A stretch of 12,340 bases of DNA from Candidatus Uhrbacteria bacterium (GCA_011046145.1 DSBA01000022.1:1-12340); one strand, 5' to 3'. Shown: positions 1-6,196, numbered from the stretch's first letter. Notes: generated by a model not told the origin, from the sequence alone. Made by a program: numbers and translations.

Positions 1-78
1 AACTATTATAATAATAAAAGAAGACAATGGAATTTAAACAAGATGACGCCTATAGAATACAGAAATTATCTTTTTAGC
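1..78 (+). CDS. IS3-family transposase (OrfB-type integrase), C-terminal fragment
   Basis: Only the last 25 codons lie in the window, ending at TAG 76-78; the 5' part is cut by the window edge. The residues begin NYYNNKRRQW and continue with NKMTPIEYRNYLF. This matches the well-known C-terminal signature of IS3-family (IS150-like) DDE transposases, in which a Y-N-x-x-R stretch is followed by a short M-(T/S)-P-x-(E/Q)-Y/F segment. The protein would cut and rejoin IS ends. It is followed 45 bases later by what looks like the right end of the element. Whether the transposase is intact cannot be judged from this window. Confidence 0.75.
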
Positions 79-123
79 GTAAATAGCCCCAAATAATGTG
101 TCCACTAAACGGGGTACACTTCA
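1..123 (+). mobile_element. IS3-family insertion sequence, right end (partial)
   Basis: The transposase tail is followed by non-coding sequence 79-123. This ends in a GC-richer segment, GTCCACTAAACGGGG then TACACTTCA (102-123). Read on the other strand it starts TGAAGTGTACCCC, which has the 5'-TG and C-run look of IS3/IS150-type terminal inverted repeats. The right boundary is therefore placed near base 123. The left end and the target duplication are outside the window, so the boundary rests on pattern only. Confidence 0.55.
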
Positions 124-372
124 AACGGCTCCCTTTTTATAGTGTCTCATTTGTCTCATTTCGTGCTTGCAAGCCTGACCCGAGTGCCTCAAATTCGCTA
201 TTGTAAAATCCTTCAAAACCCCTTACAATATCCCTATATCATCGTTACTAGACCCCGCTGTTCAGCCTACGCCTGCCAAAGCGAGACCAGCACAGCTGGG
301 ATTGCGAAGGCAGGACTTCGCTTTAATTCAATTCTTGGCAGGCTACTGCTGGTGAGGACCAGTAATTTATTT
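124..372. other. Repeat-rich non-coding stretch between IS end and GIY-YIG gene
   Basis: No convincing gene is present. A reading frame opens at GTG 142 and runs into the GIY-YIG gene, but its first 77 codons have no protein-like character. Visible structure: a tandem 9-mer TGTCTCATT (143-151, 152-160); an inverted pair TATTGTAA/TTACAATA (199-206, 223-230); and an outer inverted pair GCCTGCCAA/TTGGCAGGC (271-279, 335-343). The outer pair encloses two nested pairs, AAAGCG/CGCTTT (278-283, 319-324) and GCGAAG/CTTCGC (304-309, 316-321). The last group could fold into one branched hairpin just before the nuclease start. The 9-mer repeat may be a relic of another insertion sequence; I could not identify it. 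Confidence 0.5.
271..343. repeat. Imperfect nested inverted repeat upstream of GIY-YIG gene
   Basis: The outer arms GCCTGCCAA and TTGGCAGGC are perfect 9-base complements. Inside them AAAGCG (278-283) can pair with CGCTTT (319-324), and GCGAAG (304-309) with CTTCGC (316-321). The base composition is clearly more GC-rich than the surrounding coding DNA. It ends 30 bases before the nuclease ATG, and the palindromes at 655-722 lie on the other side of that gene. Confidence 0.5.
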
Positions 373-615
373 ATGAAAATTGTTTATCTAATTCAAAGTC
401 AAAAGGACGCAAGTATTTATGTTGGAGTAACTTCGGATTTAGAAGATCGATTGAAGCGACATAATAAAGGCGAAGTTCAAACTACAAAAATGAGAGCGCC
501 GTGGAAATTAATTTGTTATTTTTCTTTTGAGACCAATCAGACTGCATACGATTTTGAAAGATATTTAAAAACAGGTTCAGGTTGCGTTTTTCTAAAAAAA
601 CATTTTTTAAAATAA
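373..615 (+). CDS. Solo GIY-YIG domain endonuclease-like protein (80 aa)
   Basis: The protein is a single GIY-YIG nuclease domain of the short YhbQ/UPF0213-like class, expected to nick or cut DNA with one metal ion. Key positions are present: V4-Y5-L6 (GIY position), Y16-V17-G18 (YIG position), R26 in the L-x-x-R-L-K-x-H-N helix, H30-N31, and E62 in the FERYLKTG segment, the expected metal-binding glutamate. The domain looks catalytically complete. ATG 373 was chosen because the family homology begins there; the in-frame extension to GTG 142 looks non-coding. No good Shine-Dalgarno site is visible, and GAGG at 354-357 is too far away. The gene sits between an IS end and inverted repeats on one side and two palindromes on the other. 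Solo GIY-YIG genes are often multicopy in CPR genomes, and their role there is unclear. Confidence 0.85.
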   Translation: MKIVYLIQSQKDASIYVGVTSDLEDRLKRHNKGEVQTTKMRAPWKLICYFSFETNQTAYDFERYLKTGSGCVFLKKHFLK

Positions 616-654
616 GCCAATACTCTTTGTAGCTTTAGCGGAGGCGAGCCACAA

Positions 655-680
655 GCCACGTCAGTCGCGACTGACGTGGC
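655..680. repeat. Perfect 26-bp palindrome
   Basis: The half-site GCCACGTCAGTCG is followed directly by its exact complement, with no spacer, giving 13 + 13 bases of dyad symmetry. It lies 40 bases after the GIY-YIG stop and 17 bases before a second palindrome of the same length that shares a CAGTCG...CGACTG core. There is no T-run after it, so it is not a typical terminator. Confidence 0.9.
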
Positions 681-696
681 AAGAACTTTTTATCAA

Positions 697-722
697 GACC
701 AGTCGTTTGCGAACGACTGGTC
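697..722. repeat. Second 26-base inverted repeat (11-bp arms, 4-base loop)
   Basis: The arm GACCAGTCGTT (697-707) pairs perfectly with AACGACTGGTC (712-722) across the loop TGCG. It shares the core CAGTCG/CGACTG with the palindrome at 655-680 but differs in the outer bases. No T-run follows. The two tandem elements look like a REP-type or protein-binding repeat pair. Confidence 0.85.
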
Positions 723-740
723 GAGAGCCCTGAATAGTCT

Positions 741-767
741 AAAAAATCGCCAAAGAGGCGATTTTTT
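741..767. terminator. Bidirectional rho-independent terminator
   Basis: The arms AAAAAATCGCC (741-751) and GGCGATTTTTT (757-767) form an 11-bp stem with loop AAAGA. The A-run on one side and T-run on the other let it work on both strands. It closes the GIY-YIG/palindrome region, and the next promoter starts inside its T-run. Confidence 0.85.
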
Positions 768-784
768 GATATAATTATTATAAT
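767..784 (+). promoter_or_regulatory. Extended -10 promoter for the 809 gene
   Basis: TGA at 767-769 followed by TATAAT at 770-775 is an extended -10 element. A second TATAAT lies at 779-784. No good -35 is visible, because that position falls inside the terminator stem. Transcription would start near 782 and leave a leader of about 27 bases. Confidence 0.45.
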
Positions 785-808
785 TAAAATAGCTGAAAAA
801 TAAATAAT

Positions 809-1402
809 ATGCTTATAAAATATCTAAGCTTAGGCTTTGTAGTCAAAACCATTGCCAGTTTTGATGATTTTTTAACCCGCATACCGATTGTGGCTGCTTT
901 TACCCGCACCAGAAAAGGGAAAATAGCTTTTTCTATTGGTAGTTTTTTGGCTATTTGTCTGGTGATAGTTTTTGGCGTTATTTTTGCCACATTCATAGCC
1001 AGTTTTTTTTACGCTAAATATATCAGCGCAGGTTTGATTTTTATCCTGGCTTTGTTGGTTTATTTTCAGATTTTTGATATTAAGCCAGCTTCCAAGCTGG
1101 AGCAGAAATTGCTTAAAATGGAAGAAATTTCAGCAGAGCGTTTTTTAAAATTAATCGGCATAGGCTTTATTGTCTCCCTTATAACTTTTATTGATGATAC
1201 GATTGTTTTTGCCGGTTTTTTCCTCGGCCAGAATATGCCGGCTATTATTTTTTCATCTCTAGGTATAATCATTGCTACCCTTGTTGAAATATTTTTAGTT
1301 GTTTATTTTTCCGAAAAAATAAATAAATTAAAATACAAAAAAGAAATCGCTGTTTTTGGCCTTGTTTTTTTAGGCATTTTGATTTTATTTGGGATATTAT
1401 AA
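809..1402 (+). CDS. Six-helix membrane protein, CadD/LysE-superfamily-like transporter
   Basis: The 197-residue protein is almost entirely hydrophobic, with about six membrane helices in two halves joined by a charged linker (residues 93-112). Each half begins with an Asp-Asp motif at the same place: SFDD at 17-20 and FIDD at 127-130, 110 residues apart. This points to an internal duplication of a three-helix unit. Paired acidic motifs in duplicated three-helix units are known from CadD-type cadmium/cation exporters and related LysE-superfamily transporters, so an ion exporter is the best guess. Substrate and direction cannot be read from sequence. The start at ATG 809 has no Shine-Dalgarno site. 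The next gene follows after 25 bases, so the two may be co-transcribed. It could instead belong to another duplicated-helix transporter family. Confidence 0.55.
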   Translation: MLIKYLSLGFVVKTIASFDDFLTRIPIVAAFTRTRKGKIAFSIGSFLAICLVIVFGVIFATFIASFFYAKYISAGLIFILALLVYFQIFDIKPASKLEQKLLKMEEISAERFLKLIGIGFIVSLITFIDDTIVFAGFFLGQNMPAIIFSSLGIIIATLVEIFLVVYFSEKINKLKYKKEIAVFGLVFLGILILFGIL

Positions 1403-1427
1403 ATTTAAGCTTTAAAAATGATTTTTT

Positions 1428-2024
1428 ATGCAAATACCTCAAGAATTGCCTCAATTTAAAAAAGAAAAAGCCCTTTTAATTGTTTCTGGCAGATTGGGCA
1501 TGGATTTTTATTTGGCAAATAACAGTAAAATAAAAAAAGTAAAATCTTTTAGATTCCTTAATCCACTCAAAGTTTATACTGATAACGAAGGCCATTTTGA
1601 AAGTCGATCAGCCTCAATAAAAGGAGTTTTGGTTTCAGGCTCTGTGCGCGAATCCCAAAAACAAAGATTGCGGCAGGAATTATTTCGTAAATTTAAAAAT
1701 AATTTAGATCCTATTATTAAAAAAGAAAAATTAAATAAATTATATTTATTTGCCCCTGATTATCTGCATAAAAAAATTCAGATAATAATTAAAGATAATC
1801 TGCCTAATAATTTAAAAAAACAAATTAAATTAACAATTAAAGGTAATTATCTGAAAAGTTCTCCGTTAGATTTATTAAAAATGATAAAAAATAAAAAAGA
1901 GGTAATGGCTAATAAGAAAATAGTTAAGCCAATTAAAAAAGAAGCTGGTAAATTGTATAAAAAAGCTATTAAAGCAACTGGAGTTATTAAGGGCAGGCCA
2001 AGTAAAATTAATCCTTATAATTAA
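1428..2024 (+). CDS. Possible host-attachment (baeRF-like) protein with basic tail
   Basis: The protein has 198 residues and no signal peptide or membrane helix. The core (about 14-152) has an alternating strand/helix pattern: ALLIVSG near 15-21, then KGVLVSGSVRESQ at 66-78, a helix, LYLFAPDYLHKKI at 105-117, and NLKKQIKLTIKGNYLKSSPLDLL near 128-150. The last two segments resemble the 'LVLVAPPRFLG...LRKRV...I.KDLT..P..EL' part of the Host_attach family (PF10116), which is linked to archaeal/eukaryotic release-factor domain 2 folds. The similarity is remote and from memory. The last 45 residues are a Lys/Ala-rich tail that could bind nucleic acid, as in histone-H1-like tails. It lies 25 bases after the transporter gene. 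No Shine-Dalgarno site is visible. Confidence 0.4.
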   Translation: MQIPQELPQFKKEKALLIVSGRLGMDFYLANNSKIKKVKSFRFLNPLKVYTDNEGHFESRSASIKGVLVSGSVRESQKQRLRQELFRKFKNNLDPIIKKEKLNKLYLFAPDYLHKKIQIIIKDNLPNNLKKQIKLTIKGNYLKSSPLDLLKMIKNKKEVMANKKIVKPIKKEAGKLYKKAIKATGVIKGRPSKINPYN

Positions 2025-2031
2025 TTTTAAG

Positions 2032-2053
2032 TAAGTTATAATTAAGTTATAAT
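2032..2053 (+). promoter_or_regulatory. Tandem 11-bp TAAGTTATAAT repeat, -10 elements for the 2059 gene
   Basis: TAAGTTATAAT occurs twice, end to end (2032-2042, 2043-2053), one helical turn apart. Each copy holds a perfect TATAAT (2037-2042, 2048-2053). From the second copy transcription would begin at about 2060, on the ATG at 2059, giving a leaderless or almost leaderless message. There is no clear -35 element. Confidence 0.5.
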
Positions 2054-2058
2054 AATGT

Positions 2059-2835
2059 ATGAAATACAATCCTTTTGTTTCAATTATTATCCCGGCATTA
2101 AATGAGGAAAAATACATCAGTAAATTGCTAGGTTCTTTAGCTAAACAAACTTATAAAAATTTTGAAACAATTGTCGCTGACGCCGGTTCTACAGATAAAA
2201 CAGTGGAAATAGCCAGGCAATTCGGCGCTTTAATAGTCAAAGGAGGCACGCCAGCTCGCGGCCGTAATAATGGCGCCAAATCAGCGAAAGGAGATTATTT
2301 TATTTTTTTAGACGCTGATATTGTGGTTGATAGTGATTTTATTGAAAAGGCGGTTAAAGAGTTTGATAAAAATTTTTTTGATGCGGCGACTTTTGTTCAC
2401 GAACCCATTACTAGCCTGCGCTTAGATGAGCTTTTATTTAAAATATCAACTTCGTTGATTTTGGCCAGTCAGAGAATTTATCCTCATGCTCCAGGCAGCG
2501 GCATAATGTGCACCAAAAGAATTTTTTATAAAATTAAAGGTTTTAATGAGAAATTGTATTTATGCGAAGATCATGATTTTGTGAACCGCAGCATTAAATG
2601 GGGGAGTTTTGGCGTTCTTAAAAATCCAAAAGTGAAAGTAAGCGTCAGGCGGCTGGAGAAAGAGGGCAGGGTTAATTTGTTCAAGAAATATCTTTTGGTG
2701 GAATTATACAGGGTTTTTAAAGGCGAGATTGACAAGAATATTTTTGAATATGAGTTTGGCAAGTTTGACCATAAGGATCTGACTAAAATGGAAAAAATTT
2801 TGGAAAAAATTTTAAAAAAAATTGAAAAAACTTAA
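2059..2835 (+). CDS. Family 2 glycosyltransferase
   Basis: A GT-A fold enzyme that transfers a sugar from a nucleotide-activated donor. The N-terminal PFVSIIIPALNEEKYI (5-20) is the classic GT2 start. ADAGSTDKT at 40-48 fits the nucleotide-binding turn, ARGRNNGAKSAKGDY at 66-80 precedes the DxD-type motif D85-A86-D87, and E170-D171 in LCEDHDF is the likely catalytic base region. At 258 residues it is short: one catalytic domain with no clear membrane helix and a Lys-rich C terminus that may touch the membrane. Such single-domain enzymes often act on polyprenyl-linked or surface glycans. Substrate cannot be predicted. The start is ATG 2059, directly after a tandem -10 element and without a Shine-Dalgarno site. 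Confidence 0.88.
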   Translation: MKYNPFVSIIIPALNEEKYISKLLGSLAKQTYKNFETIVADAGSTDKTVEIARQFGALIVKGGTPARGRNNGAKSAKGDYFIFLDADIVVDSDFIEKAVKEFDKNFFDAATFVHEPITSLRLDELLFKISTSLILASQRIYPHAPGSGIMCTKRIFYKIKGFNEKLYLCEDHDFVNRSIKWGSFGVLKNPKVKVSVRRLEKEGRVNLFKKYLLVELYRVFKGEIDKNIFEYEFGKFDHKDLTKMEKILEKILKKIEKT

Positions 2836-2854
2836 TTATTAATCATAAAAAATT

Positions 2855-3070
2855 ATGGACAAAATCGAAGTTGTTTTTAAAACCATAAAAAATTTGGTCG
2901 CTGGTTTGGTAATTGAAGGGCTTTTTGCCATTATCATCGGTGTCCTGATTTTCATCTATCCGGCTCTGCTTGGCGTATTGGTCGGGATTCTGCTGGTCGT
3001 TACCGGTGTTTTGTCATTGATTTTGGCTGTGAGGCTTAATAAGTATTCCAAGTTGAAGATTAAAATTTAG
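2855..3070 (+). CDS. Short DUF308/HdeD-like two-helix membrane protein
   Basis: The 71-residue protein has a short amphipathic N terminus and two hydrophobic helices (about 18-36 and 39-59), ending in a basic tail. The pattern G-x-L-I-F-I-Y-P at 28-35, followed by G-x-L-L-V-V-T-G at 44-51, is the repeating unit of the DUF308/HdeD family, whose usual members carry about three such units in roughly 180 residues. This protein holds only one. It follows the glycosyltransferase by 19 bases, so it may share its transcript, though TTGAAA (2822-2827) and ATAAAA (2845-2850) with a 17-base gap could form a weak promoter. A strong terminator follows. Function is unknown. Confidence 0.55.
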   Translation: MDKIEVVFKTIKNLVAGLVIEGLFAIIIGVLIFIYPALLGVLVGILLVVTGVLSLILAVRLNKYSKLKIKI

Positions 3071-3083
3071 GTTTGTCTGAAAT

Positions 3084-3112
3084 AAAGCCGCCCCTTAAAA
3101 GGGGGCGGCTTT
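3084..3112 (+). terminator. Strong rho-independent terminator
   Basis: The arms AAAGCCGCCCC (3084-3094) and GGGGCGGCTTT (3102-3112) make an 11-bp GC-rich stem with loop TTAAAAG. The T-run is only three bases, but the stem is very stable. It ends the glycosyltransferase/DUF308 unit. Confidence 0.8.
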
Positions 3113-3115
3113 AAA

Positions 3116-3144
3116 TTGCCAGTTTGGAAATTTAATGTTAAGAT
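3116..3144 (+). promoter_or_regulatory. Promoter for the deacetylase gene
   Basis: TTGCCA (3116-3121), 17 bases, then TAAGAT (3139-3144) preceded by TGT (extended -10). The expected start is near 3151, leaving a leader of about 22 bases. The TGN-TAAG-T pattern resembles the promoters found further right in the window. Confidence 0.55.
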
Positions 3145-3172
3145 GAAATAAATTTTTAACTGATTTAATTTT

Positions 3173-4072
3173 ATGCGGCATTGGCTTAAAAAAGAGCTTG
3201 AACATGGGCATCATTATCTGCTTGACGCTTTAATTGTTATTTTGGTTGTCATTATTTTTATATTGGCTGATTTTTTTATTATAAGTTTGCGTCCTTTGAA
3301 TGAAGAGGCATTTGAGGAGAACCAGACAGAAGTGTCTAAAAATGAAAAAAAAGAACAGGAACGCGATTTTATAGTGATTGAAAAAGGAGAAAAGGTTTTT
3401 TTGCCGATTTTGAATTTTCACCATATTGATAAGGCGCCGTCCGGAGCCAGCGCTGTTACTCGCAGTTTTTATCTTGAACCGGCAGATTTTGAGATTTTAA
3501 TCCAGGCTATTATAAATAATGATTATGAACCGGTTTTTTTGAGTGAAATTGTTGATTATCTGTCTCGGGGAGTTTTGCCGGCGCAGAAAATAATGGCTTT
3601 GACTTTTGATGACGGCAATATCAATTTTTATACCAATGCCTGGCCGATTTTGCAAAAATACCAGGTTAAATCAAATATATATATTATGACTGGCGTGGGC
3701 GGCCCTAATTATTTGAGCCGTGAACAAATAGCGGAATTGGATAAAAGTGGGTTGGTGGAAGTCGGCTCGCATACTATTTGGCATCCGAAGCTGACGCGAA
3801 TTAAAGAAGATGAAGCTTTTAAGGAATTAACTGAAAGCAGGGAGTTTTTGGAAGATTTTCTTGATAAAAAAATTGCTGTTTTGGCTTATCCTTTTGGCTT
3901 GTATAATGAGCGGATTAAGGAATTAACTGAAAAGGCCGGTTATTTGGCAGGCTTGACTTTTGACCAAGAAGCCTGGCAGGATCCTGGCGATTTGCTGGAA
4001 TTGAAAAGGATTAGTGTTTACCCAGGATTAAATGTTATTAGGTTCCTGGAAAAATTAGAGCAAGGCAGATAA
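3173..4072 (+). CDS. Membrane-anchored NodB-type polysaccharide deacetylase (CE4)
   Basis: Removes acetyl groups from N-acetylated sugars of peptidoglycan or another surface glycan, outside the membrane. A positive N terminus is followed by one membrane helix (about 18-38), then an acidic/Lys linker (41-65) and the catalytic domain. The NodB motifs are visible: TFDDG at 144-148 (D146 catalytic base, D147 metal ligand), SHTIWHP at 199-205 (metal ligands H200 and H204), and AYPFG at 238-242. PILNFHHID at 78-86 matches the opening of IcaB/PgaB-type deacetylases. All metal ligands are present, so it should be active. The C-terminal motif is not clear. The start at ATG 3173 fits the signal-anchor topology; there is no Shine-Dalgarno site. 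With its own promoter it is probably a single-gene unit. Confidence 0.88.
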   Translation: MRHWLKKELEHGHHYLLDALIVILVVIIFILADFFIISLRPLNEEAFEENQTEVSKNEKKEQERDFIVIEKGEKVFLPILNFHHIDKAPSGASAVTRSFYLEPADFEILIQAIINNDYEPVFLSEIVDYLSRGVLPAQKIMALTFDDGNINFYTNAWPILQKYQVKSNIYIMTGVGGPNYLSREQIAELDKSGLVEVGSHTIWHPKLTRIKEDEAFKELTESREFLEDFLDKKIAVLAYPFGLYNERIKELTEKAGYLAGLTFDQEAWQDPGDLLELKRISVYPGLNVIRFLEKLEQGR

Positions 4073-4172
4073 TTTTTTTAAAAAAGGCTTTTTGTTAATA
4101 AGGCTTTTTTTATTTGAAAAATAAATTTTTTTGTTTAATAGAAGCGAGTCATTTTTTTATCTAAAAAAATAT

Positions 4173-4180
4173 GATATAAT
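4173..4180 (+). promoter_or_regulatory. Extended -10 promoter for the antiporter gene
   Basis: TGA followed by TATAAT (4175-4180) is an extended -10 element. The -35 position is only T-rich. Transcription would start near 4187, about 18 bases before ATG 4205. Confidence 0.5.
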
Positions 4181-4204
4181 ACAAAAAAATAATATTTCAC
4201 GTTT

Positions 4205-5371
4205 ATGTTTGAATACCTTTCGTTTTTTATTATTTTATTTGCGGCTGTTTTTTTCTCGGCTTTGTTTAATAGGCTGCATTTGCCATTTGTGACAGCTTTA
4301 ATTGTCGCTGGTATTGTTATTGGGCCTTATGGTTTTGGCTTTTTACAAATAACTCCTACTATTGATTTCTTTGGCCAAATTGGCCTGATTTTTTTAATGT
4401 TTATCGCGGGCATGGAAGTCAAACTTTCTGGATTTGCCAAGGACAGGAAAAATATTGCTATTATTTCTGTTTTAAATGGTCTTCTTCCTTTTTGTGTCGG
4501 TTTTTTTATTGCTATTTTTTTCGGTTTTCAGAATATTAGCGCTTTTTTGCTGGGCATTATTTTCATATCTTCGTCAGTCGCAGTTATTATTCCGTCAATT
4601 GAAGCAGCCAATTTATTGCCGACTCGTTTGGGCAAGGAAATAATTTCCGCTACTATTGTTGAAGATTTGATAAGTTTGGCGTTATTGTCGGTTGTCTTGC
4701 AATCATTATCGCCGGTTACTTTATTGCCTTTGCCTGTTTTTTATGCATTATTAGTAATTTTATTAGTGGTTTTAAAAGTTTTTATTCCCAAAGCCCGTTT
4801 GTTTTTTGATTTTTTAAGGGAAAAGAAAAAAGGTTTATTTCATTTTGAATTGCGTTTGGTGCTTATGCTCTTAATAGGCGTGGTTGTCCTGTTTGAAATA
4901 TTAGGCTTGCACCCCATTATTGCAGGGTTTTTTACTGGTTTAGTACTTTCAGAATCAATTAAAAGCAAGGCCTTAAAAGAAAAGATTCATGCGATTAGTT
5001 ATGGATTGTTTATCCCGATATTTTTTATTATAGTTGGCGCGCAAACAAATTATCATTTATTGTTTGAGGTGAAGGTTGCCTTGTTTTTGACAATCTCAAT
5101 AATTATTGGTTCTTTTCTATCTAAGTTTTTAAGCGGTTATTTGGCTGGCCGTTTAGTCGGTTTTTCCGGACAGGAAAGCACATTAATGGGCGTTGCCACC
5201 ACCCCTCAACTTTCAACAACTTTGGCGGTTGTATTTATCGGTCATGAACTGGGGTTTTTGGACAATAATTTGCTGACAGCCATGGTTGCTTTAATTTTAT
5301 TTACCACACTTATCGGGCCGTTTTTTATTAATTTGATTTCAAAAAGAATAACAAAAACTTGCGAGATTTGA
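4205..5371 (+). CDS. CPA2-type cation/proton antiporter, membrane domain only
   Basis: A 388-residue integral membrane protein with about 12-13 helices, the usual size of the Na+/H+ exchanger membrane domain of the KefB/GerN/NapA type. LPFVTALIVAGIVIGPYGFG at 26-45 is the typical N-terminal signature; QIGLIFLMFIAGMEVKL at 58-74 and the helix-breaking SSSVAVIIPS near 122-131 fit the family. The ion-binding pair on the fifth core helix reads E153-D154 (ATIVEDLISL), where family members commonly have D-D, N-D or Q-D. There is no TrkA-N/RCK domain, so no nucleotide-sensing regulation is built in. It likely exchanges Na+ or K+ for protons to hold internal pH. It ends in TGA, the only TGA stop among the genes here. 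No Shine-Dalgarno site is visible. Confidence 0.88.
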   Translation: MFEYLSFFIILFAAVFFSALFNRLHLPFVTALIVAGIVIGPYGFGFLQITPTIDFFGQIGLIFLMFIAGMEVKLSGFAKDRKNIAIISVLNGLLPFCVGFFIAIFFGFQNISAFLLGIIFISSSVAVIIPSIEAANLLPTRLGKEIISATIVEDLISLALLSVVLQSLSPVTLLPLPVFYALLVILLVVLKVFIPKARLFFDFLREKKKGLFHFELRLVLMLLIGVVVLFEILGLHPIIAGFFTGLVLSESIKSKALKEKIHAISYGLFIPIFFIIVGAQTNYHLLFEVKVALFLTISIIIGSFLSKFLSGYLAGRLVGFSGQESTLMGVATTPQLSTTLAVVFIGHELGFLDNNLLTAMVALILFTTLIGPFFINLISKRITKTCEI

Positions 5372-5406
5372 AGTTAAATATGGCGTTGTATTTGTTTTTT
5401 TGAAAG

Positions 5407-5435
5407 TTGATTTTCAATTTCAAGTCAGGTAAAAT
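5407..5435 (+). promoter_or_regulatory. Promoter for the lipoprotein gene
   Basis: TTGATT (5407-5412), a 17-base gap, then TAAAAT (5430-5435). Transcription would start near 5442, about 41 bases before ATG 5483. Confidence 0.6.
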
Positions 5436-5482
5436 AATAACAAGTTTTATTTTTAATAATTAATTACTTTAAGCTCAAATTT

Positions 5483-6130
5483 ATGAAAAAATTTCTGGTT
5501 TTATTTTGTCTGTTGGCGGTCGTGGCCAGCGGTTGCGGGCAAAAAATAAGCGAGCCAAAAGCTGAAAAGTTTTCCGGCTCCATTGAGGATTTGCTGGGCC
5601 GCAATAAAAATGTCAGGTGTGAAATAGTTGTCCGCGAAGGAGACGAAATTTTAGAGGGTGCGACTTATATTGCCGGCGACCGGGCGCGCAGTGATTTTAA
5701 GATGAAATTTGACGGGCAAGTCATGACCAGCCACATGATTAATGATGGTGTTTGGCTTTATACCTGGACAGAAGGCATGTTTGGCCAGGCTTTTAAAATG
5801 AGATTGGATGCAATGGATATTGACGCGTTTCAGACCGAACCAGCTCAAGAACAAGCCCAAAGCCATGGTTTTGACAATTACCAGGCTGATTTTGATTATG
5901 AATGCTATAAATGGGTAAAAGACGAAAAAATGTTTGTGCCGCCGGCAAACATTGAGTTTGTTGATTTTAGCGAGATGCTGCAACAGGCTCAAAAAATGAT
6001 GGAAAGTTTTGATGCCGGGCAAATGCAGGGTATGTTTGGGGACGGAGATTATGATCTTTGCGCCCAATGCGATGCTATTTCAGATGCCAGCGCCAGGGCT
6101 ACGTGTTTGCAAAATTTTGGCTGCCAATAA
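5483..6130 (+). CDS. Lipoprotein with four-cysteine C-terminal motif
   Basis: The start MKKFLVLFCLLAVVASGCGQ is a type II signal peptide: two lysines, a hydrophobic core and a lipobox with A15-S16-G17 before the lipidated C18. The mature protein is anchored outside the membrane. Residues 35-110 alternate like a beta sheet (VRCEIVV, EGATYIAG, ARSDFKM, VWLYTW), reminiscent of LolA/LolB-type or other lipoprotein half-barrels. Residues 111-135 are Gln/Glu/Asp-rich. The C terminus carries C193-x-x-C196, C208 and C214 within the last 23 residues, which could form two disulfides or bind a metal. No specific family is recognised. It has its own promoter and a downstream hairpin. It lies just before the membrane-module block, but its lack of a Shine-Dalgarno site sets it apart from that block. 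Confidence 0.75.
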   Translation: MKKFLVLFCLLAVVASGCGQKISEPKAEKFSGSIEDLLGRNKNVRCEIVVREGDEILEGATYIAGDRARSDFKMKFDGQVMTSHMINDGVWLYTWTEGMFGQAFKMRLDAMDIDAFQTEPAQEQAQSHGFDNYQADFDYECYKWVKDEKMFVPPANIEFVDFSEMLQQAQKMMESFDAGQMQGMFGDGDYDLCAQCDAISDASARATCLQNFGCQ

Positions 6131-6146
6131 AAAATTTTATATTTTT

Positions 6147-6175
6147 TCGCCCTGGCATTAAATATGACGGGGCGA
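6147..6175 (+). terminator. Probable terminator after lipoprotein gene
   Basis: TCGCCC (6147-6152) can pair with GGGCGA (6170-6175), and the downstream sequence is TTTTT. The loop is long (17 bases), so the hairpin is less stable than the others in this window. Confidence 0.5.
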
Positions 6176-6196
6176 TTTTTATTATATAAATTCGCC

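Noticed and set aside
142..372. In-frame extension of the GIY-YIG gene to GTG 142
   Set aside because: The added 77 residues look non-coding, cross inverted repeats and lie outside the domain; ATG 373 starts exactly where the family begins.
655..767. CRISPR array or tRNA in the structured region
   Set aside because: Palindromes are only two, unequal and without spacers of regular size; no cloverleaf or CCA-like end.
4081..4111. Possible terminator after the deacetylase gene
   Set aside because: The two AAGGCTTTTT copies are direct, not inverted, repeats; only a very weak AAAAA/TTTTT stem can form.
5651..6067. Open frame of 138 codons on the - strand
   Set aside because: It is antisense to the lipoprotein gene, which has a clear signal peptide and promoter.
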